Origin: a bacterium D16-34
GTDB taxonomy: Bacteria > Actinomycetota > Coriobacteriia > Coriobacteriales > Eggerthellaceae
Length of the DNA stretch: 64,000 nt
Assembly (NCBI GenBank): GCA_003612515.1
Contig: RAZB01000005.1
Location: 124,001 to 188,000, forward strand
Direction: 5' to 3'
Positions 8,949 through 18,265 of this stretch are shown piece by piece (the first letter of the stretch is position 1; each line of letters starts with the position of its first letter). Under the pieces are notes generated by a model, which had not been told where the DNA came from, did not search any database, and saw only the letters and a list, made by a program, of their open reading frames with translations. The position numbers were made by a program, and so were the translations under genes.

Positions 8949-9619
8949 ATCGAATAACCCAATCCGCGACGGGTTACTAAAAAGTCATCAGCTACCCCAA
9001 GCGACGAAAGCGTTTTGCGTAGTCGATTGATATTGACTGTAAGGGTGTTGTCATCAATAAAAGCATCTGATTCCCAGAGTGCACACATGATTTCACTGCG
9101 GGGGATAACCGTTTCAGGCTGTCTCATAAGCAGTTGCAAAATGCGCTGTTCGTTGCGCGTGAGCTGAGCACTTTTGCCATGATAGCTCACGGTTGCTTGT
9201 GAGACATTCAACTCAACATCTTTATAGCAAAGAATGGTGTCGCTGTGCGTTTGTGCGCTCCGTCGCAAAGCTGCGTGAATGCGCGCGAGCAAAACTGCGG
9301 GCCGGTAAGGCTTCGTAACGTAATCATCTGCGCCGATATTCATGGAGAGCACCTCGTCGAATTCGTTTTCAGATGAGGTGAGCATGATGATAGGAACAGA
9401 GGTGTGTGCTCGAATGTCGCGACAAATCTTATGACCATCGGTTTGCGGTAGCTTTAAATCTAAGATGACACAGTCAGGCTGGGAGGCAATTACCTGTGCG
9501 GCAGCTTGAGAAAAATCGCTCACAGAGACATCTGCTGTCATATCTGAAAGCTCAAGAATGTTGGCGAGCTCTGTACGTAGCGCAATATCATCTTCGATTA
9601 TACAAATGCGCGGCTTCAT
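8945..9619 (-). CDS. OmpR/PhoB-family response regulator, BceR-like
   Basis: DNA-binding partner of the kinase. 224 residues: receiver domain with the acidic pair Glu9-Asp10/Asp11, phosphoacceptor Asp54 in ILDLKLP, conserved Thr/Ser in MLTSSE and Lys in DYVTKPY, then a winged-helix domain ending in TRRGLGYSI. GAGGAG lies upstream of the ATG at 9619. It leads the minus-strand cluster; expected target is the operator in front of the ABC genes (inference from the TAACA-N4-TGTAA site). Confidence 0.93.
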   Translation of the reverse strand: MKPRICIIEDDIALRTELANILELSDMTADVSVSDFSQAAAQVIASQPDCVILDLKLPQTDGHKICRDIRAHTSVPIIMLTSSENEFDEVLSMNIGADDYVTKPYRPAVLLARIHAALRRSAQTHSDTILCYKDVELNVSQATVSYHGKSAQLTRNEQRILQLLMRQPETVIPRSEIMCALWESDAFIDDNTLTVNINRLRKTLSSLGVADDFLVTRRGLGYSI

Positions 9620-9734
9620 AGGGACTATGCTCCTCGTCTATGGTGCGCGTGAATATATCTGACAAGTGTCTTTATTGTAGCGAATCCGTTTAAGAATAGT
9701 CTTTCATATTTGTAAGCTTTACTTGTACTTCTGC

Positions 9735-9763
9735 GTGGTTTTGCAAATATTTCCCCGTATAAT
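9735..9763 (+). promoter_or_regulatory. Possible promoter of the AGCS symporter
   Basis: A perfect -10 TATAAT at 9758-9763 lies about 40 bases before the symporter ATG. The best 17-spaced -35 (GTGGTT) is poor, so an activator or extended contacts may be needed. Confidence 0.4.
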
Positions 9764-9805
9764 TAACAAGTCATGCACTTTTTCGCATAACGAGAGAGGA
9801 TTTAT

Positions 9806-11317
9806 ATGGGGTTTAACGAGATGCTTATCAATATTACGGGCGAAATAGATTCGTTCATGTATACCTACATACTCGTGTTTTTACTGGTGATTGTAGGTAT
9901 TTGGTTCTCAGTGAGAACTAAATTCGTGCAAATTCGCTACATCAAAGATATGTTTACGCAGCTGCTTGAGAAAAAGCACGTGCAGGGCGAAAAATCAATT
10001 TCGTCATTTCAGGCTTTGATGGTTTCAACTGCTTCGCGTGTTGGAACAGGCAATATTGCTGGTGTAGCTACCGCTATTGCAACGGGCGGTCCGGGAGCTG
10101 TTGTGTGGATGTGGATCATGTGCATTATTGGATCTGCCTCAGCATTCATTGAGTCCACCTTAGCTCAGATATGGAAAGTGCCTGTTAAAGATGGCGAATA
10201 TCGTGGTGGTCCTGCTTATTACATCAATCAAGCGCTAGGTAAGCGTTGGCTTGCTGTCCTGTTTGCCGTTTTGCTGATCTTGTGCTTTGCATTTGGCTTT
10301 AATGGGCTTCAGGCGTTTAACGCTGCTTCTTCGCTTGAGCACTATGTTCCTGATTATGCAACTAACGGCACTGCAATTGCGGTTGGTATTGTGCTTGCGG
10401 TTATGACGGCGTTTGTTATTTTTGGCGGCGCAAAGCGTATCTCGATCATCACATCGGTCATTGTTCCTATCATGGCTATTGCTTACATTGTGCTTGCAAT
10501 CTGGACAACACTGAGCAATGTCACCTGGTTGCCCATGGTATTTGGCACGATGTTTGCTTCTGCGTTTGACTTTCAGGCCATTGCTGGCGGTTTTGCTGGT
10601 TCAGTTGTCATGCTTGGTATCAAGCGTGGCTTGTTCTCCAACGAAGCTGGTATGGGTTCGGCTCCAAATGCAGCAGCAACTGCGAGCGTTTCTCACCCCG
10701 TTAAGCAGGGATTGGTGCAAAGCTTGTCGGTCTATATTGACACGCTTTTGATTTGCACCTGCTCAGCTATGATGGTTATGGTGTTTTATGTGCAAGATCC
10801 TGAGCTTGCCACAACGCTCAATGGTATGCCGCTTGTGCAAATGGCGGTAAATAATTCAGTAGGCGAATTTGGTATTCACTTTATGACATTCGCAATCTTT
10901 GCCTTTGCATTCTCAAGTTTGATTGGTAACTATTTCTATGCAGAAAGCAATTTCCGCTTTATTACCAAGAGCAAATGGGCTTTACTCGTATTCCGTTTGG
11001 CATGTTTGGCGGTCATTTTCTACGGGGCAGTAAACAGCTTTGACTTAGCGTGGAATTTGGCAGATATCTTCATGGGCTTTATGGCAATTGTGAACCTTAT
11101 AGCCATTTTGCTTTTGGGCAAATGGGCTTTGGCTGCGCTTGCAGACTACACTCGTCAGAAAAAGGATGGTAAAGATCCAGTATTTTTGGCGAATAGCATT
11201 CCAGGTCTCCCTGAAACCAAATGCTGGCATGTCAGCGAGCTGCATGATTACGGTATGCCACCTGTCAAGGAGTATATCGAAGAGGCTATTGATATGGATA
11301 GCGGCGGTTTGAAGTAA
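9806..11317 (+). CDS. Alanine/glycine:cation symporter (AGCS family)
   Basis: Sodium-coupled amino acid uptake (alanine, glycine or similar). 503 residues, many membrane helices, starting with one at ~17-36. The AGCS signature is clear: VGTGNIAGVATAIATGGPGA near residues 77-96, and further family blocks such as GAKRISIIT and KRGLFSNEAGMGSAPNAAA. GAGAGGA precedes the ATG. A small membrane protein follows 21 bases downstream. The substrate is not certain from sequence; amino acid uptake would suit an asaccharolytic lifestyle (inference). Confidence 0.93.
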   Translation: MGFNEMLINITGEIDSFMYTYILVFLLVIVGIWFSVRTKFVQIRYIKDMFTQLLEKKHVQGEKSISSFQALMVSTASRVGTGNIAGVATAIATGGPGAVVWMWIMCIIGSASAFIESTLAQIWKVPVKDGEYRGGPAYYINQALGKRWLAVLFAVLLILCFAFGFNGLQAFNAASSLEHYVPDYATNGTAIAVGIVLAVMTAFVIFGGAKRISIITSVIVPIMAIAYIVLAIWTTLSNVTWLPMVFGTMFASAFDFQAIAGGFAGSVVMLGIKRGLFSNEAGMGSAPNAAATASVSHPVKQGLVQSLSVYIDTLLICTCSAMMVMVFYVQDPELATTLNGMPLVQMAVNNSVGEFGIHFMTFAIFAFAFSSLIGNYFYAESNFRFITKSKWALLVFRLACLAVIFYGAVNSFDLAWNLADIFMGFMAIVNLIAILLLGKWALAALADYTRQKKDGKDPVFLANSIPGLPETKCWHVSELHDYGMPPVKEYIEEAIDMDSGGLK

Positions 11318-11338
11318 TAATTGCAGGAGGATGTTGCA

Positions 11339-11608
11339 ATGAGCGAGGAAAGACGACCAGGGGACTGGCAACACAAGGCGCAGCGGAAGGATGCGAACGT
11401 CATCATTAAAGAACCAAACGCAAAGCCGTGGTATAGGCAGACGTTTTGGATTATCTTTTTCCTGCTTGTCTTTTGGCCAGTTGGTATTGTGCTTGCCTGG
11501 CGAAGCGATTGGCATATCGCTGCCAAAATCATAGCAAGCATCTTTATCGTAATTTCGGTCTATTGCTCATTGATGATGTCGCAGATGGTTGCTCAAATGC
11601 AACTGTAG
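11339..11608 (+). CDS. Small two-helix membrane protein next to the AGCS symporter
   Basis: 89 residues. I use the ATG at 11339, preceded by AGGAGG; the upstream TTG at 11321 has no ribosome site. The first ~35 residues are hydrophilic and charged, then two hydrophobic helices (~residues 36-55 and ~62-80) joined by a short WRSDWH loop. No recognised family. Its position directly after the symporter suggests an accessory or unrelated small membrane protein. Confidence 0.7.
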   Translation: MSEERRPGDWQHKAQRKDANVIIKEPNAKPWYRQTFWIIFFLLVFWPVGIVLAWRSDWHIAAKIIASIFIVISVYCSLMMSQMVAQMQL

Positions 11609-11626
11609 GCATGCGATATTGCCAAA

Positions 11627-11747
11627 AGCATCTTTTGTGACTTACTTTTAAGAGATGCTGGCATTTGAACTGAACTTTGATGGTGGGATTGGAAGTAAAA
11701 GTTTTAATCCCACACCAGGAGTCTCGTTCATTTGTCAGCATCTTTTT
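11627..11747 (+). promoter_or_regulatory. Attenuator-like structured region before the his operon
   Basis: The 380 bases between the small membrane gene and hisZG hold no convincing gene. Here AGATGCTG (11653-11660) can pair either with AGCATCT at 11627-11633 or with CAGCATCT at 11736-11743; the second pairing is followed by TTTTT and so looks like a terminator. Inside it a further hairpin GTGGGATT/AATCCCAC (11683-11690/11706-11713) can form. The two AGCATCT copies are part of a near-identical direct repeat (AGCATCTTTTGTGA / AGCATCTTTTTGTGA). It may end the AGCS transcript, or regulate read-through to the his genes. Confidence 0.4.
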
Positions 11748-11799
11748 GTGAGGTCGGTGTCATTTGCGGGGAAGATAGTAGCGTTGAGATAAATGAGCT

Positions 11800-11829
11800 A
11801 TACTTTATCACTCTACTGTACTAAAGTAT
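11800..11829 (+). repeat. Inverted repeat upstream of hisZG
   Basis: Perfect 8-base arms ATACTTTA / TAAAGTAT separated by 14 bases, with TATCACTC occurring twice (after each arm). Such a site could bind a dimeric regulator of the histidine operon; the regulator is unknown. The rest of the stretch up to 11988 shows nothing else I can name. Confidence 0.4.
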
Positions 11830-11988
11830 CACTCGACAAGAAGTAGGCGAAAACAAAGCGCTGAGAATCTGTCACACAAAAAGAAATAGTCCGCTTACGA
11901 AAAAACCTCATCGGTTGTGCACTTGAAAAGTTATGGTTCCAAGCGAAGCGCGATAATGAAGCATGAATCACACGAAAAGGATCGATAT

Positions 11989-13695
11989 ATGAACTACAAA
12001 ACACCTCTTGGCTTTCGAGATATTTTGCCTCAAGAGGCGCGCGCGAGGGAGCTCGCAACGCGTTTGGTGCAAGATTTGTTTGACTCATATGGTTATGATC
12101 CCATTGAGACGCCAACGCTTGAGAACCAAGAACTTATGCGCGCTGCTGGTTATCGCTCAAGTTCGCCTTTTAAGTTTTTTGACGCGCAAGGTAACTTATT
12201 GATTATGAGGCCTGATGTCACTATGCAGGTTGCGCGTATGTGTGGTTCGCGTTTGGCAAATTCGTGTGAGCCGCTTCGTTTTAGATATACGCAACGCATT
12301 TTTCGCGAATCCGATGATGTTATTACGTCTGACCCGCGTGAGATGACCCAAATGGGCGTTGAATGCATTGGCGAGGATGGCATCAAAGCTGATGCTGAGG
12401 TGATCTCGCTGTTCATTCAAGCAATGCGCGTTTTGGGTGTGCGAAATTTTACGCTCTCAGTTGCCTGTGTTGGCGTTTTAAATGCGTTGCTTGATTATTG
12501 CGATGTGCCAGATTCATGGAAGGCGGCTTTGCTTGAGGCGTTTCACGCGTCGAACTTTGTTGAGCTTGATCGGCTGTGTGAGGAGTATGCAGGCCGCGTA
12601 GAGCCGGTATCGGCCATTCAAGCCCTAGCGCGCATCCGGGGCGGCGTTGAGGCCATTGAACAGGCACGTGAGCTTTTGAAGCCCTACCAGATTGCGTCAG
12701 CAGATCTTGATGCGCTTGAAGCTACAATTTCGTTGCTTATCGAAGAGGGCTTTGAGCACTATGTGCGGGTTGATTTTTCTGTCATGAGCTCATTTGACTA
12801 CTATACCGGCATGGTCTTTGAGGCGTATGCCCCAGGGGTTGGCTCACCGCTTGGGAGCGGTGGTCGATACGATCATATGTTAAGCGTCTTTGGAGCTGAC
12901 AGACCTGCTGCGGGTTTCGCCTTTTTCCTTGAGCAGGCAATGTATGCTGCCGAGCAGGACAAGTGCACGCCTGAACAGGACAGACCACTTCGCATTGCGG
13001 TGCCGAAAGGGTCGCTTAATCCTGACTCTATTGAGGCGCTTGCGGCATCAGGGCTCGATGTTTCCGGCCTTGATAATCCAGGGCGACTTTTGGTGATCTC
13101 CAATCCAGGGGTGGAATATGTGATTGTTCGTCCTTCGGATGCGCCGGTTTTTGTTGCGCTTGGTGCTGCAGATTGCGGCATCTGTGGAAAAGATTCGCTT
13201 TTGGAAGCCCAATCAGACTGCGTCGAGCTTGTAGACTTAGGGTTTGGCGCATGCAGGTTCATCGTTGCTGAGCCGGCAAAGAGCGCGCATGTGGTTGATA
13301 AGCTTGTCGAACAGCGTGGCTTTTTGCGCGTTGCTACGAAGTATCCCCATATCACGCAATGGTTCTATGATAAGTGCGGGGTGCAGGTTGAAATTGTACA
13401 GCTCCATGGCAATATTGAACTCGCACCGCTGACAGGTCTTGCAGAGCGTATCGTAGATATTACGGCAACAGGAACAACGCTTAAGGAAAACAACCTGGTT
13501 GTAGTAGATGAAGTGTTGTCATCTACGGCGCGCTTTATTGCAAATCCGTGCGCATTTCGCACGAAATCGGCAATACGCTCACTCGCACTCAAGCTCAAAG
13601 CACACGCGCAAGTGACCAGGTATGAGCCTATTGCGGGTGCAAGTCAACCTACGTTTACTCAAAATGCAAACAACTCAAACAAGTCAAGCGAATAG
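11989..13695 (+). CDS. hisZG: HisZ-HisG fusion: ATP phosphoribosyltransferase, regulatory plus catalytic parts
   Basis: First step of histidine synthesis: ATP + PRPP to phosphoribosyl-ATP. Residues 1 to ~320 are HisZ, a class II synthetase-like regulatory subunit (TPLGFRDILP, motif-2-like RYTQRIFRESD, motif-3-like GSGGRYDHML). From ~residue 332 the short-form catalytic HisG follows (RIAVPKGSL, PRPP loop DITATGTTL) to ~540, and a Thr/Asn/Ser-rich tail ends the protein. Short-form HisG needs HisZ, normally as separate chains; here one uninterrupted frame of 568 residues encodes both. I chose the ATG at 11989 (AAAAGGA upstream, HisZ-like N-terminus); 11956 is an in-frame alternative. First gene of the his operon. 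Confidence 0.93.
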   Translation: MNYKTPLGFRDILPQEARARELATRLVQDLFDSYGYDPIETPTLENQELMRAAGYRSSSPFKFFDAQGNLLIMRPDVTMQVARMCGSRLANSCEPLRFRYTQRIFRESDDVITSDPREMTQMGVECIGEDGIKADAEVISLFIQAMRVLGVRNFTLSVACVGVLNALLDYCDVPDSWKAALLEAFHASNFVELDRLCEEYAGRVEPVSAIQALARIRGGVEAIEQARELLKPYQIASADLDALEATISLLIEEGFEHYVRVDFSVMSSFDYYTGMVFEAYAPGVGSPLGSGGRYDHMLSVFGADRPAAGFAFFLEQAMYAAEQDKCTPEQDRPLRIAVPKGSLNPDSIEALAASGLDVSGLDNPGRLLVISNPGVEYVIVRPSDAPVFVALGAADCGICGKDSLLEAQSDCVELVDLGFGACRFIVAEPAKSAHVVDKLVEQRGFLRVATKYPHITQWFYDKCGVQVEIVQLHGNIELAPLTGLAERIVDITATGTTLKENNLVVVDEVLSSTARFIANPCAFRTKSAIRSLALKLKAHAQVTRYEPIAGASQPTFTQNANNSNKSSE

Positions 13696-13708
13696 AGGAG
13701 CAGATTAT

Positions 13709-15055
13709 ATGCGTCGCGTTATTTTGAAACCAGGTGAGATTTTCTCGAATGACCACTTAAAGCGAACAGGAGCGTTTAATGCATCTGCACTGAGCGCTGC
13801 AACTGACATCATTGAGCAGGTGCGTCTTTACGGCGATCAGGCATTGCGCGAATATACCGCCAAATTTGATGGGGTTGAAATTGAGCGCTTCCGCGTTCCA
13901 TATGCCGAATTAGCTGATGCTGCAAGCAAGCTTGATGAGGAGCTGGTGCGCGCATTGCGCCAGGCGGCAGAACAAATTCGCGATTTCCACGAACGCCAAA
14001 AGCAGCAAAGCTGGTTTACTGTGCGCGCGGATGGAGCCATGGTTGGTAGCAAAATTGAACCTTTGGAGTCAGTTGGCATATATGTTCCAGGAGGTCGTGC
14101 GCTCTATCCTTCGACTGTGTTAATGAATGCAATTCCAGCATCGGTTGCAGGAGTTGATCGCATTGTTTGTGTGACACCGCCGACAAAAGACGGTAGCGTT
14201 GATCCGGCAATTCTCGAGGCGTGCCGCATTTCTGGTGTGACTGAGATTTATACCGTAGGCGGAGCACAAGCCATCGGCGCTTTGGCATATGGCACTGAAA
14301 CAATAGCGCCTGTTGCAAAGATTACCGGACCGGGTAATGCCTATGTTGCTGCCGCAAAGAAGATCGTTTCAGGTGATGTTGGCATCGATATGATCGCTGG
14401 TCCTTCTGAGGTATGCGTTGTCGCAGATGAAAGCGCCTCTCCGGCACTTGTTGCAATTGATTTGATGGCTCAAGCTGAGCATGATCCGCTTGCAGCTTGC
14501 TATTTCGTCACCTTCTCCGAAGAGTATGCCGATGAAGTTGAGGCTATGATTAAACGCCATATGCAAGCTTCAACGCGAGCCGAGATAACGGATGCTTCAC
14601 TTGCAGATCAGGGGCTTATTGTCATTTGCGAAAACATGAAGCAAGCCTTAGAGGCGGTAAATGTTATTGCGCCTGAGCACCTCGAGCTTCACATTAAAGA
14701 TGCGCTTTCGTATTTGGGTGCCATTCGCAATGCCGGTGCAATCTTTTTGGGCGCTTGGACGCCTGAGGCGCTCGGGGATTATGCGGCCGGACCCAATCAC
14801 ACCCTTCCAACTGGTGGAACGGCACGTTATGCCTCTCCGTTGTCGGTTGATGAGTTCGTTAAAAAATCAAGCGTAATCCAATATTCTCCGCAAGCACTCA
14901 TGAACGATGCAAGAACGGTGATGTCCATTGCACATCATGAGGGGCTTTGGGCACATGCTCGCAGTGTTGAATTGCGCAAAAACCTTATCGAAACCGGGGA
15001 TGCGTTTCGCCTGGAAGGCAATCTCGGCAATTTAGACGAAGGGGGCACCCGATAA
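13709..15055 (+). CDS. hisD: Histidinol dehydrogenase
   Basis: Last two oxidations of the pathway, histidinol to histidine, NAD- and zinc-dependent. 448 residues. Family blocks are present: GGRALYPSTVLMNAIPA, TGPGNAYVAAAKK, AGPSEV, AQAEHDPLA, and GDYAAGPNHTLPTGG. The ATG at 13709 has GAGGAG 8 bases upstream, so the longer reading from 13622 (within the hisZG end) is rejected. The stop overlaps the hisC ATG. Confidence 0.96.
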   Translation: MRRVILKPGEIFSNDHLKRTGAFNASALSAATDIIEQVRLYGDQALREYTAKFDGVEIERFRVPYAELADAASKLDEELVRALRQAAEQIRDFHERQKQQSWFTVRADGAMVGSKIEPLESVGIYVPGGRALYPSTVLMNAIPASVAGVDRIVCVTPPTKDGSVDPAILEACRISGVTEIYTVGGAQAIGALAYGTETIAPVAKITGPGNAYVAAAKKIVSGDVGIDMIAGPSEVCVVADESASPALVAIDLMAQAEHDPLAACYFVTFSEEYADEVEAMIKRHMQASTRAEITDASLADQGLIVICENMKQALEAVNVIAPEHLELHIKDALSYLGAIRNAGAIFLGAWTPEALGDYAAGPNHTLPTGGTARYASPLSVDEFVKKSSVIQYSPQALMNDARTVMSIAHHEGLWAHARSVELRKNLIETGDAFRLEGNLGNLDEGGTR

Positions 15056-16155
15056 TGACGTCCTATGCACAAACGGTTTGCCCTTCGGCTCCGCAATTAG
15101 CCGATCTTGTGCCTTATGACCCAAAGTACCTGCCAGCTGATGCGTTCTTGTCAGCAAACGAGAATCCGCGCGATGTTGACGAAGAGCTGCGTCGCCAGAT
15201 TATGCGTGCACTTCGCGAAGTTGATTTCAACCGCTATCCGGATCCTTTGGCGAACAACTTGCGTGACATGATCGCTGAGGCAAATGGTGTATCGCGTGAT
15301 CAAGTGCTGGTTGGAAATGGCGGGGATGAACTGTTATTTGATATAGCGCTTGCGTGGGGCGGTCCGGGCAGGAAATTTCTTAACATGCCACCAACGTTTT
15401 CGGTATATGAAAATAATGCTCAGTTGACCAACACCGAAGTCGTATCGGTTGTTCGCGATGAGAATTACGACATTGACGAAGAAGCTGTGCTTGCTCGCGT
15501 GGCTGAAGGCGATATTGATTATGCTATTGTGACCAGCCCAAACAATCCTACTGGGCGTTTGGCTGACGAGCAATTTATTCTTAAGTTGCTTGAAAGCACA
15601 AATGCGTTGGTGGTTGTTGACGAAGCCTATTTTGAGTTCTCAAGAAAAACCATTCGCCCGTATCTGGAGCGTTTTGAAAACTTACTCATTTTGCGCACGT
15701 TTTCAAAAGCGTTCTCGCTTGCTGGTGTGCGTGTTGGGTATGTGTTAGGTGCTCCGAGTGTTATTCGCGAATTTATCAAGGTGCGCCAGCCATATTCAGT
15801 GGATGCTGTTTCGCAAGCAATTGCGCAGGTGATTTATGAGAATAGGGCGCAGTTTGAGCCGGGTATCTCAGCTATTATTGCTGAACGGAGTCGTGTATTT
15901 GATGAGCTTCGGCGCATAGCGAAAGTTGTGCCATACCCATCTGATGCGAACTATATTTTGTTTAGCGTGCCGCAGGCGCAGCGTGTGTGGCAAGCGCTTT
16001 ATGATCGGGGTATTTTGATCCGAGATTTGAGCGGTGCGAGACACCTTGAGGATTGCTTGCGTGTCACGATTGGTACCGAAGAGCAAAATAACGCATTTTT
16101 GGATGCCTTGCGAGTGGTGTTGGCAGACCTTGCTCGTGAGCAATTGCAAAACTGA
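15055..16155 (+). CDS. hisC: Histidinol-phosphate aminotransferase
   Basis: PLP enzyme that converts imidazole-acetol phosphate to histidinol phosphate. 366 residues of fold type I: SPNNPTGRL for the cofactor ring region, DEAYFEF, and the PLP lysine in RTFSKAFSLAGVRVGY. It begins inside the hisD stop (TAATG). No sign of degeneration. Confidence 0.95.
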   Translation: MTSYAQTVCPSAPQLADLVPYDPKYLPADAFLSANENPRDVDEELRRQIMRALREVDFNRYPDPLANNLRDMIAEANGVSRDQVLVGNGGDELLFDIALAWGGPGRKFLNMPPTFSVYENNAQLTNTEVVSVVRDENYDIDEEAVLARVAEGDIDYAIVTSPNNPTGRLADEQFILKLLESTNALVVVDEAYFEFSRKTIRPYLERFENLLILRTFSKAFSLAGVRVGYVLGAPSVIREFIKVRQPYSVDAVSQAIAQVIYENRAQFEPGISAIIAERSRVFDELRRIAKVVPYPSDANYILFSVPQAQRVWQALYDRGILIRDLSGARHLEDCLRVTIGTEEQNNAFLDALRVVLADLAREQLQN

Positions 16156-16214
16156 TCATAGATTGGCAAGCGGGTATAGAGAAATCCTTGTGTAACTGGC
16201 AGGAAGGAAAAAGC

Positions 16215-16808
16215 ATGGAAAGCAGAACGGCTGAGATCCATCGCATGACAGGTGAGACTGATGTGTTGGTTCGCATCAATTTAGATGGCGAAGGCAACTC
16301 TGATGTAGTCACGGGAATTGGTTTTTTTGATCACATGCTCGATGCTTTTGCGCGCCATGGTATGTTTGACTTGTTTGTTCGCGTGGAGGGAGATTTGCAC
16401 GTGGACGGTCATCATAGCATCGAAGATACGGGTATTGTGCTCGGACAAGCGCTGGCAGAGGCCATAGGGGATAAGCGAGGTATTGTTCGCTTTGGATCGT
16501 CATTTGTTCCTATGGATGAGGCGCTTATGCTTGCTGTGTGTGATTTTTCTGGTCGAGGACAGCTGCATTGGGATGTTGCAATTGAGCCTTGGATGCTGGG
16601 AGACTTCGACTCTACGCTTGCTAAAGAGTTTTTTATAGCACTTGCTACGAACGCACAAATTACGCTTCACGTAAAAGAATTTGCTGGCGAAAATATCCAC
16701 CACGTAATCGAGGCGGTGTTTAAGTCGGTTGCGCGTGCGCTGCGTGAAGCAACATCTTATGATGCACGTCAAATGGATAAAATTCCTTCAACGAAAGGTG
16801 TTTTGTGA
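16215..16808 (+). CDS. hisB: Imidazoleglycerol-phosphate dehydratase
   Basis: Dehydrates imidazole glycerol phosphate. 197 residues, the monofunctional form without a histidinol-phosphatase domain. Metal-binding motifs GFFDHMLDAFARHG, DGHHSIEDTGI and the second-half GENIHHVIEA are intact. ATG at 16215 with GGAAGG upstream; TTG at 16188 rejected. The stop overlaps the GTG of hisH (GTGA). Confidence 0.95.
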   Translation: MESRTAEIHRMTGETDVLVRINLDGEGNSDVVTGIGFFDHMLDAFARHGMFDLFVRVEGDLHVDGHHSIEDTGIVLGQALAEAIGDKRGIVRFGSSFVPMDEALMLAVCDFSGRGQLHWDVAIEPWMLGDFDSTLAKEFFIALATNAQITLHVKEFAGENIHHVIEAVFKSVARALREATSYDARQMDKIPSTKGVL

Positions 16809-17476
16809 TTGTAGTTGTTGATTATCACAAAGGTAATTTGCTCTCCGTTGAGCGCGGATTAGTTGCAGCGGGCGCTTCAGTACAAGTGAGTGATGATCCG
16901 GCTGTGATCGCTCAAGCTGATGCTCTTGTGCTGCCTGGTGTTGGCGCATTTGCTGACGCTGCACAAACGATGCTACAGCTAGGGCAAACCTCAGTTATTC
17001 GCTCGCTTGTTGAGCAAGGGGTTCCTTTTTTGGGAATTTGTTTGGGTATGCATTTGATGTTTGAAGAGGGTATCGAAGGTGCACCTGAGACAGACACCGA
17101 GCAAAGCTCAAACAATGCGCAGGGCTTAGCAATTCTGCCTGGTGTTGTGGGAAAACTACCGCATACTGACATGTCTGGAACAACATATAAGATTCCTCAT
17201 GTTGGTTGGAATACTGTGCAACCTTACGCGGACGCTAGCCAGTTTTCCAGCCCGCTTTTTCACGGAATTGATCCGGGTGAATATTTCTATTTCACCCATA
17301 GTTATTGTGCGCCAGATGGTCCTTTTGCTATTGGGCAGACCACTCATGCGCGTCCTTTTATTTCGGCGGTTCAATATAAAGACCATGCATTTGGCGTGCA
17401 GTTTCATCCAGAAAAAAGCTCAGATGCTGGCGCTTTGTTGCTTAAGAATTTTGTCCACCTCGCACAAACGCTTTAG
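16805..17476 (+). CDS. hisH: Imidazole glycerol phosphate synthase, glutaminase subunit
   Basis: Glutamine amidotransferase that delivers ammonia to HisF. 223 residues starting at a GTG that overlaps the hisB stop. Class I triad: nucleophile Cys in FLGICLGMH, and His/Glu in GVQFHPEKS. DYHKGNL at the N-terminus is typical (family usual: DYGxGN). Confidence 0.95.
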   Translation: MIVVVDYHKGNLLSVERGLVAAGASVQVSDDPAVIAQADALVLPGVGAFADAAQTMLQLGQTSVIRSLVEQGVPFLGICLGMHLMFEEGIEGAPETDTEQSSNNAQGLAILPGVVGKLPHTDMSGTTYKIPHVGWNTVQPYADASQFSSPLFHGIDPGEYFYFTHSYCAPDGPFAIGQTTHARPFISAVQYKDHAFGVQFHPEKSSDAGALLLKNFVHLAQTL

Positions 17477-17509
17477 CTTGTGCTCATGATTTGATCTTTG
17501 GGGTTGCAT

Positions 17510-18265
17510 ATGTATTTACTACCCGCAATTGATATTTTGGATGGACGTGCGGTGCGTCTTGCAAAAGGAGACTACAACGCGGTTACGGTCTATCACGATG
17601 ATCCGGTTGCTCAAGCACGCGACTTTGAAGCACAAGGCGCCATGTGGCTACATGTGGTTGATCTGAACGGGGCTCGTTCGGGAATCCCGGAAAACATAGC
17701 CATTATCGAGCAAATTATTCGCTCAACTAACTTAAAAGTTGAAGTAGGTGGCGGCATTCGCTCGCTTGAAACGGTGGCTCGTTTGGCTGACGCGGGTGTT
17801 AGCAGAATGGTGCTTGGAACTTCGCTGGTGAAAAACCGCGCATTCGCCAAAGATGCAATTGATGAATTTGGAGATTTGTTAGCCTGTGGTATTGATGCAA
17901 AAGGTGGTGAAGTTGCCATTGCGGGCTGGGAGCAGGGCTCTGGTAGCGATGCGTATGAACTGGCTCGTGAGATGTCTGATCTTGGATACACGCACATCAT
18001 CTTTACGGATATCGCGCGTGATGGAATGCAAACAGGCATTGATCCTCAAGCATATCTTCGAATGGCGCAAGCATTTTCGCATCCCGTTATTGTGTCGGGC
18101 GGAGTTGCTGGCGTAGACGATATCTATGCCTTAGGCCCCATTGCTGATGTGGTTGAGGGTGTTATTGCCGGCAGAGCAATATATGAAGGCGCACTCAGTG
18201 TGGCCGAAGGTGTTGCTGCCTGCAAGCAAGCAACAGAGATGGGTTCGGAGGTGTCTGCATGTTAG
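17510..18265 (+). CDS. hisA: ProFAR isomerase
   Basis: Amadori isomerase of the pathway, a (beta/alpha)8 barrel. 251 residues from the ATG at 17510; the TTG at 17498 would add four residues. Catalytic acids lie in [12 protein letters not shown] and [12 protein letters not shown], and the phosphate loops are VGGGIRS and SGGVAG. The ribosome site is weak (TTTGGGG). Overlaps hisF by 7 bases. Confidence 0.94.
   Translation: MYLLPAIDILDGRAVRLAKGDYNAVTVYHDDPVAQARDFEAQGAMWLHVVDLNGARSGIPENIAIIEQIIRSTNLKVEVGGGIRSLETVARLADAGVSRMVLGTSLVKNRAFAKDAIDEFGDLLACGIDAKGGEVAIAGWEQGSGSDAYELAREMSDLGYTHIIFTDIARDGMQTGIDPQAYLRMAQAFSHPVIVSGGVAGVDDIYALGPIADVVEGVIAGRAIYEGALSVAEGVAACKQATEMGSEVSAC

Noticed and set aside
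11609-11988. T-box or histidine leader peptide
   Set aside because: No T-box core sequence. His codons at 11962 and 11971 lie in frame with hisZG and do not form a separate leader ORF.
12873-13355. Minus-strand 160-residue ORF inside hisZG
   Set aside because: Shadow of the plus-strand fusion gene, low complexity, no ribosome site or family resemblance.
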